Source: Lasiosphaeris hirsuta | Lineage: Eukaryota > Ascomycota > Sordariomycetes > Sordariales > Lasiosphaeriaceae | Reading direction: 5' to 3' | NCBI GenBank assembly: GCA_030549175.1 | Contig: JAUKUA010000007.1 | Span: 372,001 to 436,000 of the forward strand | Length of the DNA stretch: 64,000 nucleotides | Part shown: piece by piece, positions 43,660 through 55,445 of the stretch | Numbering within the stretch: the stretch's first letter is position 1 | Layout of the letters: each line of letters opens with the position of its first letter | Program-made: the position numbers and the translations under genes | The notes under the pieces: generated by a model | What the model was told of the DNA's origin: nothing | Databases searched by the model: none | The model's input: the letters and a program-made list of their open reading frames with translations, nothing else

Positions 43660-46600
43660 ATGGCACAACCGGGGCGGCGCAAGGTGTACCGAGTTCGAAA
43701 CATTCCAGACTACGCTGGCCGCCTGGCAACCGCGCAGCTCATCGGCCGGTCAATTGGCGATTCGGCATCCGATATCCAAGTCCATTCTCTCGCCTGGGCT
43801 GCGAGCATATGGGAGCCAGTCCCGACAAAAACTGCTACCATCTCCTTCGGCCACGAGCCAAATCTTGCCGAGGCCTGCGATTCTAGGCCACACCAATGGA
43901 GATTTGACGTTGCTGGACTCCACAATGCCCTTATTCTGGACACCCACTTCGAGGGGTTCACCCCTCTCAACGATCCTGATCCAGCCCGCCACCTCTACGA
44001 GTGAGTGCGGCATCTCTTCTGCGTGCGATCAACGGGTTAATGAAGCCTAGCTGTATTGCTATATCCGGGCTTGCAAGTCATCCTTTCGGTTCTTGGCAGC
44101 CCCACGGTGACGACAAGTCATATATGTGAATTCACGATGCCCTACCCTCTTGCCTGCCGGAATTTCGCTTCTTGATATATGGCTACGACACTAGCCTCGT
44201 CAATAGCACGTCTTCTCAGTCCATACCGGACCTCGCAGAGAGGTTCATCTTCGATATGAATTCAATTGGGTGGGCTTCCCCAAGCTCAACCTGCTCCAAG
44301 TATGTCGTCTTTCTCGCCCACAGCTTGGGTGGCGTCCTTCTCAAGCAAGCCATGGTCATGCTCGCGAATAGCGGCGGTTTTGAGATGTCTATGCCAGGGA
44401 GCATCAAAGGCGCCATTTTCTTCGGAGTCCCGAGCAAGGGGATGCGCGCGTCAGAGTTATTGGCCCATGACGGAACACCAGCCCAATCAAGCCCTCGTCA
44501 GCGACTTGTCGATCAATTCGATGGAATTTCCGAGCTATGGAAGATGCGCTCCTTTTGGGCATGCGAAACAAAACAAACCCCCACAGTGGTGCAAACCGCC
44601 AGTGGGGTGTTTTCTCGCTCCGGACCACCTGCCGTCTTAGTTTCAAAGCCCTCGGCAACCAACGGCCTTTACCATTCACAGCCACACTTGACTTTTCAGA
44701 TCGACGATCACCATTCCGGCATGGTCAAGTTTTCCATCCAAGATCCGCGGACCTATGTTGTGACTCAAAGCCTTAGCGAAATCGCCAAGTTTTAACCTGG
44801 GACCATCCCTGGAGAGATCAGCACCGGCGAGGGGGCCCCTTTTTCACGTCGTGACGAGACAGCATTTTCTCTCAATATCCCAAGTCACCCCGATAACGTC
44901 AGTGTGCCTCCTGAAACGATCGACCTGGTTCAAGAGGTGGTCAGCGATATATTGACAGATGAGCTGATTCTTCGATCTCTCGAGGTTCCTGGCATGGACG
45001 AGCGGGTCAAACAAATTTACAACGTTCATGCCAACACTCTCGAATGGTTGTATGACAGAATCAAAGTCGGCTTCGCAGATTGGCTGAGGAAAGGCGACGG
45101 GATTTTCTGGATCAGCGGCAAGCCTGGCTCGGGCAAATCCCGAGCACTAAGGTTGGACAAGAAAGAGATTGGAACTGGCACTCGACCAGATTCTGAATCA
45201 GAAAACGTTCGATCTCGAAATAACCCTCTTCTTGGATGCTTTGGACAAGTTTAGCAAGTGTCCAGGGCTCAGAATACACGAGCACACCCAGAACGACATC
45301 CGCAAATACTGCGTTGACAACCTGTCAATCGCAGTGGAACCAAGCACCTCGCTCATCAGCCTAGTACTAGAGATTGTCAGAAGAGCACAGGGAGTTTTCC
45401 TATTGGCTCTTCTCGTTATGCATGATCTCTCGTCTGGGAAGCTAAACAGACGGAACGTTGTGGCGACGACGCAAGGCGGATTCAGAGACTCAAATGCATC
45501 TTGGACGAACTGCCGGACGAGTCAGGCGACTACTACCTCACCATCATACGGCGAATCCCCCAGGACTCTTTCTAGGATGCTTACGTGTTGCTGGAGTGTG
45601 TGTCGCGGCAATCGGCACTTGACCTTGACGCCGCATGGACAGCATTGCCGTGCTCTCACAGCGCCAGTTTCAGTGAGGCCCTTGAGGCAGCATACTCCCG
45701 CGACTACCACCACGTTCAATCTTTGAACAATATCCGCACCCTCTCTCCGGCTGGCTCGTTGAGGTCGTACCAAAGACCCGCTCCAGCGAGAAAAGACTCA
45801 TCAACAGCCGAGTAACGGGCAACGGTTCTCTCCAATTCATGCACCAAACCGTCAAGGAATTTGTCCAAAACCCCGAGTTCAAACACAAGGCTCTGGGTAG
45901 TCTCGCCAATGTCACAACCGAGAATGGTTACTCGTTCTTGTGCAAGGTCTACATCGTTAGAGGGGAAATACAGGACGCCGGCCGCTATGCTCGCGAGGCT
46001 GAGATTACAACCGGCACGAGTCAATACAGCTTCATCTCTGGTGTGCCAAATTCTTGCTTCAAAAAAAAAAAAAAAGAAATACGGGCTCAAAACCTATCAA
46101 CGGTATAATACCGGCTCCCCACTCGACTTCGCGGTCTCCTATGGACTTGACCTTTACATAAGGGAGACTAAGGCTTCGGGGCCGGTCATGGCCGGCCGAA
46201 ACGTGAAACCGCGCGTTGATACGGGACCACTGTTTTCGGTATTCGTGGCATTAATCGAGGCAGTGCAGGGGGTGGATCTGCCTGACAGCCAGCTTCTTGA
46301 AACCGCAAAGGCCCTCGTCGAGTCCGGCTACACCCCCACCATGTCAGACATTATAGAGCTTTGTGAGCCACACCATAAAATCTAATGAGTCTTCTTCACC
46401 CTGAAAAAAGATCCCGGCAGTACGCTCCCTTGCTGACATTAGCAGACCGTTACCTCCCGGCTCTTGACTCCTTGCTGTTGGACAGCTGCAAATCCCTCCA
46501 GGAGACTAGCTGGCGGGAGACCCTGTCAGCCGTGGCTGATCGGAGCTTCCTACTTCATCATCGCTTGACCAAGTATCTTCTCGAGAACACGCCAACCGGC

Positions 46601-46714
46601 GTGAATGCTGTCAGCCGGAGCGGCTCCACCCTACTTGATTATATTGTCCGGAACATGGTGTCGCGGGGGTTAATCACTTACAGGCCGAGCATGATTTGTA
46701 CGACTTGGGTATAA
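43660..46714 (+). pseudogene. Hydrolase-NACHT-ankyrin (NLR-like) gene, broken
   Basis: N-terminus at 43660 (KVYRVRNIPDYAGRLATAQL). Exon 1 ends at 44000; a 50-nt intron (GTGAGT...CTAG) joins exon 2 at 44051 (CIAISGLASHPFGSWQ), the start of an alpha/beta-hydrolase domain of the PGAP1/SERAC1 kind. Its nucleophile motif is at about 44,320 (FLAHSLGGVLLKQAM), followed by GAIFFGVPSKGM. A NACHT-type P-loop is at about 45,100 (FWISGKPGSGKS). Damage: TGA at 44127-44129 (probably from TGG), TAA at 44793-44795 (probably from CAA), and loss of sequence after the P-loop, so the Walker B-like FLDALDKFSK comes about 40 residues later in another frame. Further shifts include an A13 run near 46,060. FMHQTVKEFVQ, then ankyrin-like segments (AKALVESGYTP; LTKYLLENTPTGVNAVSRSG), close the gene. 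It encodes no working receptor now. Confidence 0.8.
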
Positions 46715-48458
46715 TGGCACCGATAGATGTTATAACTTAGTGTATAATGCTGGATACTGTTACTAACCAGAGTAGAGAGCTATAGACTAATATCGAGAAT
46801 ATTCCTAGACACTGTAGGTACCGATGGGAGCTGAAAGTGAGACACTGCTCGGATTGTAGGGTTAGATATGGCGATAGTAGCGGCGACTAGAATTAGGAAC
46901 TGATAGTTATGAATCAGGAAGATATATAGGGAGTAAGTATACTTATCCTATAATTAGTAGAATCTTTCGATTCTGAGTCGTACCTTTTCGGATGGCCGAA
47001 GACTCTATCCTAACGCCAGAAACAGCGATACCGCTTAGTTTACCCTAGAGCTCGCGCTTCCCATTTCGGTGGTTAAGTAATCGCCATATATCCTAGGCCA
47101 AGTTCTTTCGAAAGTCCTATTACTCTAGCTTAAGATCCAGTTAGTCCTTCCTGTAGGAAAACGCGTTTGTGTATCAGAAACCTGAAAAGGAGTAAGAAAG
47201 ACCGACGATACGCTTACGCCCACGTAACAAGAAGCCCTTTCAGCTCTAAGCTTTACCTGACATACTGCAGCGACTTCTTTTCGTCTTGGCATTCAAGTCG
47301 AATCTACCGTCGTCGAACAAGTTGGGCAGCACCGGGGTGGGAATTAGAAGTATCAAGACTTGGAAAGAAAAAGGCCATCTTGAGGGCAGATCGGCCAGGA
47401 GGAAACGTGCAGTTGCTTTTGAAAGATGAGAATAGTGATGAGGATGATGGGACTCCTCTGGGATGCACAAAGCTGCGCGTGGGTGAAAAAGTATGGCTGA
47501 TACTAAAACTACCTACTTACATGTCATACACGGGGCGAAGGACTGACCGTCTTTGCGGACGGACAAAAGGTGCGAGCTGTGTAAAGGCAATTGTGGATCC
47601 AACCACGCCAGGAGGATCACGTCCTCGGTCGATACCGGACCGTGCCGCGGGCCTTGGGCTGCTGCCAAAGGGCTTTCCCCGCGCAACGCGAATTCACTTC
47701 CTACAAGGCTTCATCTGTGCCCGACGTGGGATATCCTGCGAGCCTCATGCTCCAAGACCCCCATCAGTCCTACGATGCATGATGGAGCGGCTATTGGGCG
47801 GGAAGTTTTGTGAAAGTTCTGAAAATCGCATCCAAGGGGGGAGGGGGGTGGGGTTATAGTGTTTTGCTCCTGCCCGTTTTGGCTCGATGGCTCGATGGCA
47901 CAAAGAGTTGTTCTTACCATAATGTTTAAATGAGGCGGGTTTGAAGGCATCGGAGTCAACAGCTGGCAACATGGGGCGGGCTCTGCTGCAATGACCTAGT
48001 GCCCCGGGGTAGGCGGGCAAGGCAGGCAAGAGCCTGATGGCGGGTATGCAGTTGGCCAGTGTTAAGTTTCAATTGACGGTGGGGAAACGGAAAGAGCCTT
48101 CCAATAGATCAATAGATGGATTACCTGTAGCCATTAGGTCATCGGATGTGCGTGTGACGGCCCAGCCTCGCTGCGAGTTTCGGGGTAGGTGGTCCTGTCG
48201 TCAAGATTGGAGGAAGGGCACCCCGAGTCCTCCAAACATGGGCCTGCCGGTGGAAACTGGTGCGGCACTGTCAGCAACTTTCCATGAGGCTTGTTGACAT
48301 GGAGCCCAAGCACCCCCCCCCCCTCCCCCCCACTGACAGCGGTTGAGAGAGAAGGAACGAACGAAGGAACGAGTCGAGCAATTTTGGTTCCATTGGGTTG
48401 GTTCCATTGGATCTGCGAGCGACTACTTGCTGCCCTTTCCTCCCCGCAAACTTTCCTC
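46715..48458. other. Transposon-like residue and unassigned frames
   Basis: 46,715-47,160 is AT-shifted with dense stops, probably transposon residue. 47,167-47,859 holds overlapping plus-strand frames (for example GRYRTVPRALGCCQRAFPAQ and SSVPDVGYPASLMLQDPHQ) that look coding-like but are broken; I cannot assign them. The rest is the 3' side of the DUF2235 gene, with C runs near 48,316-48,330. Confidence 0.35.
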
Positions 48459-50667
48459 TTACTTTCCAAACGCACTCAATACCGAACTCCTCTTGGTCAC
48501 CTTGGCCTCAGGCTCGACCTGGGGCAAGCCGCGCTGCGCAAACTTCCACACGTCGGGCTCTCCTGCCGTCACAGCCAACAGATACCTCTCCCAAAACCCA
48601 ACCAGCGGCTCCTCGGCCAGCGCCGTGACCTGCGGCACCTGGCTCTGCCCGGCACCCTCCACCGCCTTTGAATACACCCACCTCCACTTGTGGTCCTCCT
48701 CCCCGACCGGATACATGCACTCCTCGGGATACTCCCCGCCCGGCAGCGTCAACTCCCTCGGCCTGAACCTGCGAATCTTTTCCTCATCCGCAGGACTCCA
48801 CGCGCTGCCCCTCTCCAGCCTCCACAAGGCCCCCCCCTCCTTCCCATCCAACCTCTTCAACAGCGCCTCGCACGGCCACACCTCCCTATCATCAACACCC
48901 AGCCCGCCACACACCAGCCTCACCCTCACACTACTATGCACCGTCTCATTGGTACCCAGCAGCGGCTCAGCCGTATCCTGGTTGGTGGCCTCATCGACCC
49001 TCACAAAAAGCCCCGGCCGACGCACCGTCTGGCCCGCGACCGTCTGCAGCACGCTGGTGGGCGAGCGCAGCTGGCCGAGGGCCCACGGCCGCGCAAACGG
49101 CCACAGAGCCTGGTAGTCCCCCCGGACGTCGCCGGCGACGGGCGGCAGGTCGGGGTGCTTGTCGCGGCCGTCGCACTCGGCGGCGTCGCGCTTGGGCGCC
49201 GTGAAGGGGTGGTGGAACACGGCCGGGACGCCCCACGGCAGCGGCGCCGGCGGCTTGCGCAGGAACTTGGGCACTAGCGTGCGCGCGGCGGGGGAGAAGG
49301 GGAATGGATGGGCTGCGGTGAAGCGCAGGGTGGAGGTGAATTGGTTCGACATGCGCGGCAGGTTGAATTCCACGCCGAGCGTGGAGAGTTGGTCGCACAT
49401 CCCTGTTGTTGTTGTTATTGTTAGGAAAGGTGGGTGGTGGGGTGGGAAATGGGGTGGAAAATGGAGGGGGGCGGGGAGGGCACTTACAGGCGAGTGTGAT
49501 GTCGGCGAGCTGCTGGTCGTACCAGCCGCCGCCTGTGTTGGCGTGGGTCCCCGGGAACCAGACCTGCTTGAGGTTGGTCTTGCTTCCGGGGAGGCGCTCC
49601 CAGAGGGAGGGTCGGAAGGCGTAGCGAGGCTCGTCGAGGGCCAGCGCTTGGAAGGCGTTCTCGACCTTGTCCGAGACTTGGGTGTTTGTGAAGCGCCATG
49701 TGCAATGCTGTTAGGTTCCAGACTACTTGCCAAATAGGGGCAGGGCGGGGAAAACTTATTGATCGGCTGAGCCGCGCACACCAATCAGGGGCGCGGGAGG
49801 GATGCCCAAGCTGCCGACCGTGTCCCAAACGGCTAGGGCTTTGATCTTGATCTCGGTGACCCCGTCCTGGTAGTTGACGCGCGTGTATCCCATCTACCGC
49901 CGGTCAGCATCTGTTTCAAAGTCACGGGTCATCAGAGATGCCAGGTACATCTGCAAGCCCCTGCTTGTATCTCATCATCCGCCGGTTCTCCCACTCGACC
50001 TTGGCCTGGCCGTGCGAGTTGTCGTACTCGGACAGCCCAGGAACCAGATACTCGTCGGTGTCACGAGTCGTGTCGCCAATGTTCTCGTAGTCGTTGAAGA
50101 TGATGTAGAAGCGGTCCAGGCCCTCGGGCGTGAGCAGGCCAACCGAGGCGATCATGTCGGCGGTCGAGCGGGCCGTGAAGGCGCCGCGCGAGAAGCCGAT
50201 CAAGATGATGGCGTCGCCGTCGACATAGTTGGTGCAGATAAAGTTGTACACATTACGGATGTCCTATCTGGAATTAGCATTCCGACATTGTCAAAGAGGG
50301 GGGGGGGGGAGCACAAACGGCATCAAGGCCCATGCCAAAGGCGCCGCCAGTGAACTGGTCCAGGGTATTGGCGGTACCCACGCCGGCAAAGTAATTGATG
50401 ATTTGGTGAGTGCCATCGCAGCAGGTGCGGCAGAGGCCGCGCGAGATGCGCGTCACGTTTGACGGAGGCTCGTAGCTGCCAGGTGAAGTGTCAGTGCCAT
50501 GGGTAACGCTCTATTTTAGCCAGGGGGTTGGTGCCCATATACCTCTTCTTCCCCAACGAGTCCATCCATGTGCCATCGCAGCAGATGATGATGCGCTTAG
50601 GTGCACTGGGCAGCTTGGCCGTCTGCGTGCTGTCCGAGACGAGCGGATCAGTGCCCGAGGACATCAT
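48459..50667 (-). CDS. DUF2235 (Tle1-like) alpha/beta-hydrolase
   Basis: Six exons on the minus strand: 50543-50667, 50319-50475, 49949-50263, 49780-49893, 49488-49707 and 48459-49402. All phases agree, giving about 624 aa. Family marks: KRIIICCDGTWMDSLGKKSY at the N-terminus, NVTRISRGLCRTC, a GVGTAN segment, the nucleophile elbow GFSRGAFTAR, ALAVWDTVGSLGIP, ENAFQALALDEPRYAFRP, VWFPGTHANTGGGW and DITLAWMCDQL. This is the DUF2235 fold shared with Tle1 phospholipases of bacterial type VI secretion. Fungal copies are common; lipase or esterase activity is likely, the substrate unknown. No signal peptide. The donor of the 72-nt intron at 49708-49779 is GTGCGC, a weak site; reading on from it gives GVRGSADQ and a stop, so that junction is the least certain. 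The start could be 50667 or 50664. Confidence 0.88.
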
Positions 50668-51612
50668 CTTGTCCTCTGTGTCCGTCTTGGCAGACAGATG
50701 TCCGAGAGGGTAGGTCGGAGGGGGAGGGGAAAGGGGAGGAACCCAAAACGGAGGATTAGGTCTCTGGTTATGAGGGTCCCATGACTGGCTTTTTGTACCA
50801 CGCCGCTAAAGGCTCCACGACAGCTTGCCCCCAGACAACGCGAGAGTGAGGCTTGCGTGAGGCTTGCGCGAGGCTTGAGACAAGCGCAAAATGGGACGCG
50901 AGAAGATCGACATGGCAGAGCGCTAGTCGTCGATTCGGCCTAGGAGCTCAAAAAGTCGGCGTTCCCCGCGGGCTACACATATTTGCCTGGTCTCCAGTCA
51001 CGGAGTCGAGAACGGGTCCTCGGAGTGGTGGGCGGGAGAAACACGAGCGGGCATTGGTGACGCGACCTCATGATCGCCGTGTGCATCTGGGTTGCATTTT
51101 GCTGCATCTGCGTTCTGCCTTATGAGCGGCCCAGAGAGTTGCGTGAGTGCCCAGTGCTGGAGCAAAAAAATAAAAAATAAAAGCTAAAAGCTGCTGCACC
51201 CTTTGGCCCTTTGGCCCTCAACCCGGTCACGTCCCATTCCCCCTTCCCCCCCCCCCCCCCCCGGTCCTTCCCACCCCCGGCAAATCAATCCGTGCCTGCC
51301 GTGGCCGACGGCCTTGAGTGGACAGCGCGCCCCTGGAACAGCCAGCCATGCCCCGCAAGCAGCCCAGCCAGCCCCTCGCCAAGACACCCAACCAGATGCA
51401 GCCAAACCTCGACCGACCGACCTGGGTGGGCTGGCATCATGTTGTGTGGCACAAGGTATTCCGTAGGTGCACGACACTGCACGCCAAAGCCAATGAGACT
51501 TGGTCGTGGCGACACGGTACTTTTCCACCTACCGCACGTCACGGGAACGAGCATATGATGTGACGAACACTCTTATATCAATTGATACGGAAACAAGGGT
51601 CATCGTCATCTA
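50668..51612. other. Intergenic region between DUF2235 and aldo-keto reductase genes
   Basis: Promoter side of the DUF2235 gene and 3' side of the reductase gene. C and A homopolymer runs occur near 51,165-51,262. No gene seen. Confidence 0.5.
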
Positions 51613-52775
51613 CTACAGAGGCACCGAGTCGTTGAGCTCGGGCAAGAACCCGACCTCGGGGTTCCGGGAGCCGATGATAGTCACGTCCTCCAGCAGCTTC
51701 CGGATCTCCTTCTCCTCGTCGTCCGACACCTGGACATGCACGGCCGCAATGTTCTCCTCGAGGTACTTGATGTTCCTGGTGCCGGGAATCGGGAAGAAGT
51801 CGTTGCCCTGCGCCAGAATCCAGGCCATGGTCAGCTGGCCCCCCGTGCAGCCCTTCTTCTTGGCCAGCTCGTTGATGCGGTCGACGAGCACCAGGTTCTT
51901 GGGGAAGTTCTCCTCGCTGTAGCGCGACAGCAGACGGCGAAAATCCGTCGGCTCAAAATCCGAGGGCGACCGGATCTGGCCCGCCAGGAAGCCCCTGCCG
52001 AGCGGCGAGTAGGCGATGATGGAGATGCCCAGCTCGCGGCACGTGTTGAGCAGGTTGATCTGGGCGTCCTCGATCTCGAGCGCCCACGGGCTGTACTCGA
52101 CCTGGAACGCATCGATCGGCGCGACGGCCGAGGCGCGCCGCAGCGTCTTGGCTGACGCGGCCGAGATGCCAATGTGTCGGATCTTGCCCTCCCTGCTTCC
52201 CGTCAGCATCCTCTCTGATTCCCAAGATTCGGGCCGAGACCCTACGCCTTCAGCTTGACCAGTTCCTCAATCGTCTTCTCAATCGGCGTCTTGTCGTCGA
52301 CCCGATGGACATAGTACAAGTCGATGTAGTCGGTCCCCAGCCTCTTCAGACTGGCCTCGGCCTGCTGCCGGGCATACTCGGGCGAGCTATCAATGCTGAG
52401 ATTCATGGTGTTGTCCGCGTTGAAGGACGCCTTTATCCCAAACTTGGACGCCAGGAAGATGTCGGCGCGGCGCTCCGGGTGGAGCGCGAACCACTTGCCG
52501 AGCAGGTCCTCGCTGTCGCCGTAAGCGTCGGCCGAGTCCCAGTGCGTACAGCCCAGCTCCCAGGCCCGGTCGAGCACGGCGAGCCGCTCAGAGTCAGGAC
52601 TGGGGGGAGGGGAGGGGGAGCCGTCAGTATACTTCCAGACAGTTTATTTGGAGGAAAAGACGAACGGAGCGGCGCCGTAGGCGATGCTCAGCCCCATGAG
52701 GCCGAAGCCCAGGGCCGGAATCTCGGGACCGTTCTTGCCCAGCTTGCGGGTGGGGAGCTTTGCAGGAGGTGCCAT
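51613..52775 (-). CDS. Aldo-keto reductase (YakC/AKR13-like)
   Basis: Three exons, 52666-52775, 52246-52599 and 51613-52192, giving 347 aa. All phases agree, with donors GTTCGT and GTAGGG. The N-terminus reads LPTRKLGKNGPEIPALGFGL, the first beta hairpin and strand of the (beta/alpha)8 barrel. The catalytic tetrad is visible: Asp58 and Tyr63 in WDSADAYGDSEDLLGKW, Lys89 in FLASKFG, His135 in YYVHRVD. The NADPH-binding part (AYSPLGRGFLAG and, near the C-terminus, IPGTRNIKYLEENIAA) is present. Closest in style to fungal pyridoxine/auxin-induced AKRs of the 325-350 aa class. Cytosolic NADPH-dependent carbonyl reduction; substrate unknown. Next to no obvious pathway partner. Confidence 0.93.
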
Positions 52776-54244
52776 TTTGAGGTTGGTGGTTGTTGATGTG
52801 AGCGTTGTCAAGTGAGTGAGCGAGACAAAGGTGGGAGACGGTTCCCATTTGTAGTCGTCCCCAGCACAAGTGCAGCCCACCATCGGTTTCGCATACCGTT
52901 GGACCTGGTTCCCAACAAGCTATTCGGATCGCAAAGACTCGCATAGCACTCGGTAATTGGATCCAATCCGAATCCGAGTCAAGTTCCTAAACCGGGTCCC
53001 CACCGTGGCGGGGGTCGGCGTAAGACCCGGAGTTAGCTTCAAAGGTAGGCCGGATATGGGGTTAAGCGGTTTTCCATCCCATCCTGCATGCGACCCCAGT
53101 CCCCGTCGCAAACCACCAATAACGGATCACGCACTCCCTTGGAACAGGCCGCTTTGCTTGCTTGTCCGTTTTTTTTGGTCAAGTTGTCTGAATTCCAAAT
53201 CAAAGTGACCTAGGTCTCAGGGTTAAGGTCCCGGGCTGATCTCTGCTTCAGGGTGCATCAAAACAACTACTCTGCACGCACACACTCAAGTGTCCTCTAG
53301 AATATAGCTACTATCGTGTTTAGACTGAAGTCATCGGAAAGTAAAATGCTTCAAGCCGTGGACCTCTGAGGGTAGCAGGGTCAGACTCTAGATGCGTTGA
53401 AAACTTTCGACGCAAGATAGCCACGGAAATATGCCTACGGTGACATTAGTAATCAGCATGGCTGTCACTTTGTAGCAGCTAAAAGAATCCCTGGGCATAG
53501 TTTGGCGGAACTAAAGACCGTTACTTGCTCGATAGTTGCTCCCGCTATTCGCAGAAATATGCGTGAGCTAGTGAGCTGTTAAGGCGGAAGGGCTCTAGAA
53601 ATTCGATACTAGGGTTTGAAGATAAATTTCGCATTTTTGTGTAACTAAACGTTAAAATAATAACTAAATATCTAAATATCTAAATGAAAAAAAAAATAAA
53701 AAATAGAAAAATAAAAAAATGGAAATGAAAATTTTCCAACGCGACACCCAAAGTTGTTGAGATTCTTGGAGGTTAGGGTGTCACGATTTTGAGCAAAAGG
53801 GTCTCCTTCTTTCTGCCCTGTGCGCTCCCAGGCCACCACTCTTACACCCATATGCCGTATTCGAATATCAACCAAAGGGTGCCTGCCTGGTGCGAACTTG
53901 AAATCAGAGCCCCCGCTGTCAAGCTTTTGAAAATCATGGTGGCGAACAGCACGGTGGATGAACAGATGAAATCCAGCAAGCACGCGTCCCTTTCGTGAAA
54001 GCCATCAGGTCACGGCCCAGAGGTGTCGTGTGTGGCCCATTTATTAAGCCCAGGTGTGCCGGACAGAAAACCAAACCCATACTTGGATTCTCCCTTTCAT
54101 GCGCACCCATAATTTTCACACCAAGACTTTTTCACCATCAACCTCCCAAAGCACAACAGCACACCTACCTCATGGTAACTCACATCTTTTCCTGAACCAA
54201 GTCTCTACCTATTCGTAAAGACGATGCACAAAAGAAAACACAAA
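52776..54244. other. Intergenic region, AT-rich in the middle
   Basis: No supported gene. 53,640-53,730 is A/T-rich with ATCTAAATA repeats and A runs. The final 200 bp may be the promoter of the small membrane-protein gene. Confidence 0.4.
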
Positions 54245-54675
54245 ATGCCTGCCGTTCCGCCCCTCGCTCCGGCCAGCATCACGGTCCCATTCAAGTTCAC
54301 CTGCATCAACTGTACCATAGCGACCAGCAAGTCCCCCTTCCTCCCATCACCACCAAAGATCCTAACTCCCCCTACCCCCATAGACCCAACCCTCACCACC
54401 ACCCCCGACGATGACACAACAACATCAACAGCCAAATCACCGGCGGCTGGATCCCCGCCCTGTCGGCAATCCTTAGCCTCGTCGTCATCACCGGCCTCGG
54501 CTCCTGCTATATCTTCTGGTACACACGCCGGCGCGTGCGCAGGGAGGAGGCCGCGACCCGCCTGGTCAAGCATGTTTCGGACGAGAGGTGCTTCACGGTG
54601 CGCAAGTCACCGCACGACCCGTCCCGTCGGGGTGAGGGTTGGGTGGGCCCTTACAGCCCGGGTGCAGCGGAGTAG
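54245..54675 (+). CDS. Small single-pass membrane protein (tentative two-exon model)
   Basis: The reliable part is an exon from 54432 to TAG 54675. It reads QITGGWIPALSAILSLVV, then ITGLGSCYIFWYTRRRVRRE: a clear membrane helix followed by a basic stop-transfer stretch and a soluble tail (RLVKHVSDERCFTVRKSPH, ending GPYSPGAAE). The frame is closed just upstream of 54432, so a 5' exon is needed. A start at 54245 (MPAVPPLAPASITVPFKF, FTCINCTIATSN) with a donor at 54331 gives the right phase and about 109 aa, but the donor (GTCCCC) is poor. I do not recognise the family. Topology is probably short lumenal N-terminus and cytosolic C-terminus. Confidence 0.45.
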
Positions 54676-55445
54676 GATGCGCCGCCGTCGCCGCCGCCGC
54701 CGATAACACCGGCCACGATGGCCGCACTGGCGGGTGATTATGCGGTTGAGAAGCCTTTGTGGGTGAAGATTGCGTCGAAATTGTGCTGATCGTAGTGCCT
54801 GATGTCTGGGTTTGGGTGATTGTGTTGGTGAGAGGCGAGATTAGGAGGTGGAATCGTGAGTACCCCCGTTTACGAACGGGGAGAGGAGAGTCGTGCTTGC
54901 TAACTCTTTTTTCTGAGCCTATCTTTGATATCCCTCGGCGTGATCTGGCGTGATCCCGGGCCATCTCTCAAGGGAGAAGGAGATATTACGGCACATATAA
55001 TTACCTACCTAGTTGCCCCGGAGCCATACCGCCGTTTTTGCGAGTACATCCCCACATCCGTACATGCCTTAGTTTTGCTTCTTTGTGGTGTTGGTGGACA
55101 ACGACATGGAGATAACGGGCGAGCCGTCCATCTCTTTACCGCCTGTTCCCCCCCCCCCACCAAAGGACTCCCCTGAGTTTTCGGCAGAGCTCCTTCCGGA
55201 TCTAGCCCCGAGTCTTTTTGCCGTGTCCTCCTTGGGTGCTGCGTGTTCGCCGAATGTGAGAATTGTTGCAGAGTTGATCGGCCAAGGCAAATTGGGAGGA
55301 AACGAACACCGATGGTAGAGTTCGTTCGGGTCCCATCCATACATCTGCGCCAAGATGAGGAGCAACGCAATCGCAGTCGGGTCCAATCCAAAAGCATTTG
55401 GAATTCAGCTCCACCTCACCCGCGGCCATCGTCTCCCCTTCACCC
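54676..55445. other. Intergenic region
   Basis: Between a plus-strand small gene and the minus-strand OHCU decarboxylase gene, so both 3' sides. A C tract lies near 55,150-55,160. No gene seen. Confidence 0.45.

Noticed and set aside
47167..47859. 230-codon plus-strand frame as a gene
   Set aside because: Different parts look coding-like in different frames and none resembles a known protein; treated as residue.
48690..49277. 195-codon plus-strand frame
   Set aside because: Opposite the last exon of the DUF2235 gene; low-complexity translation.
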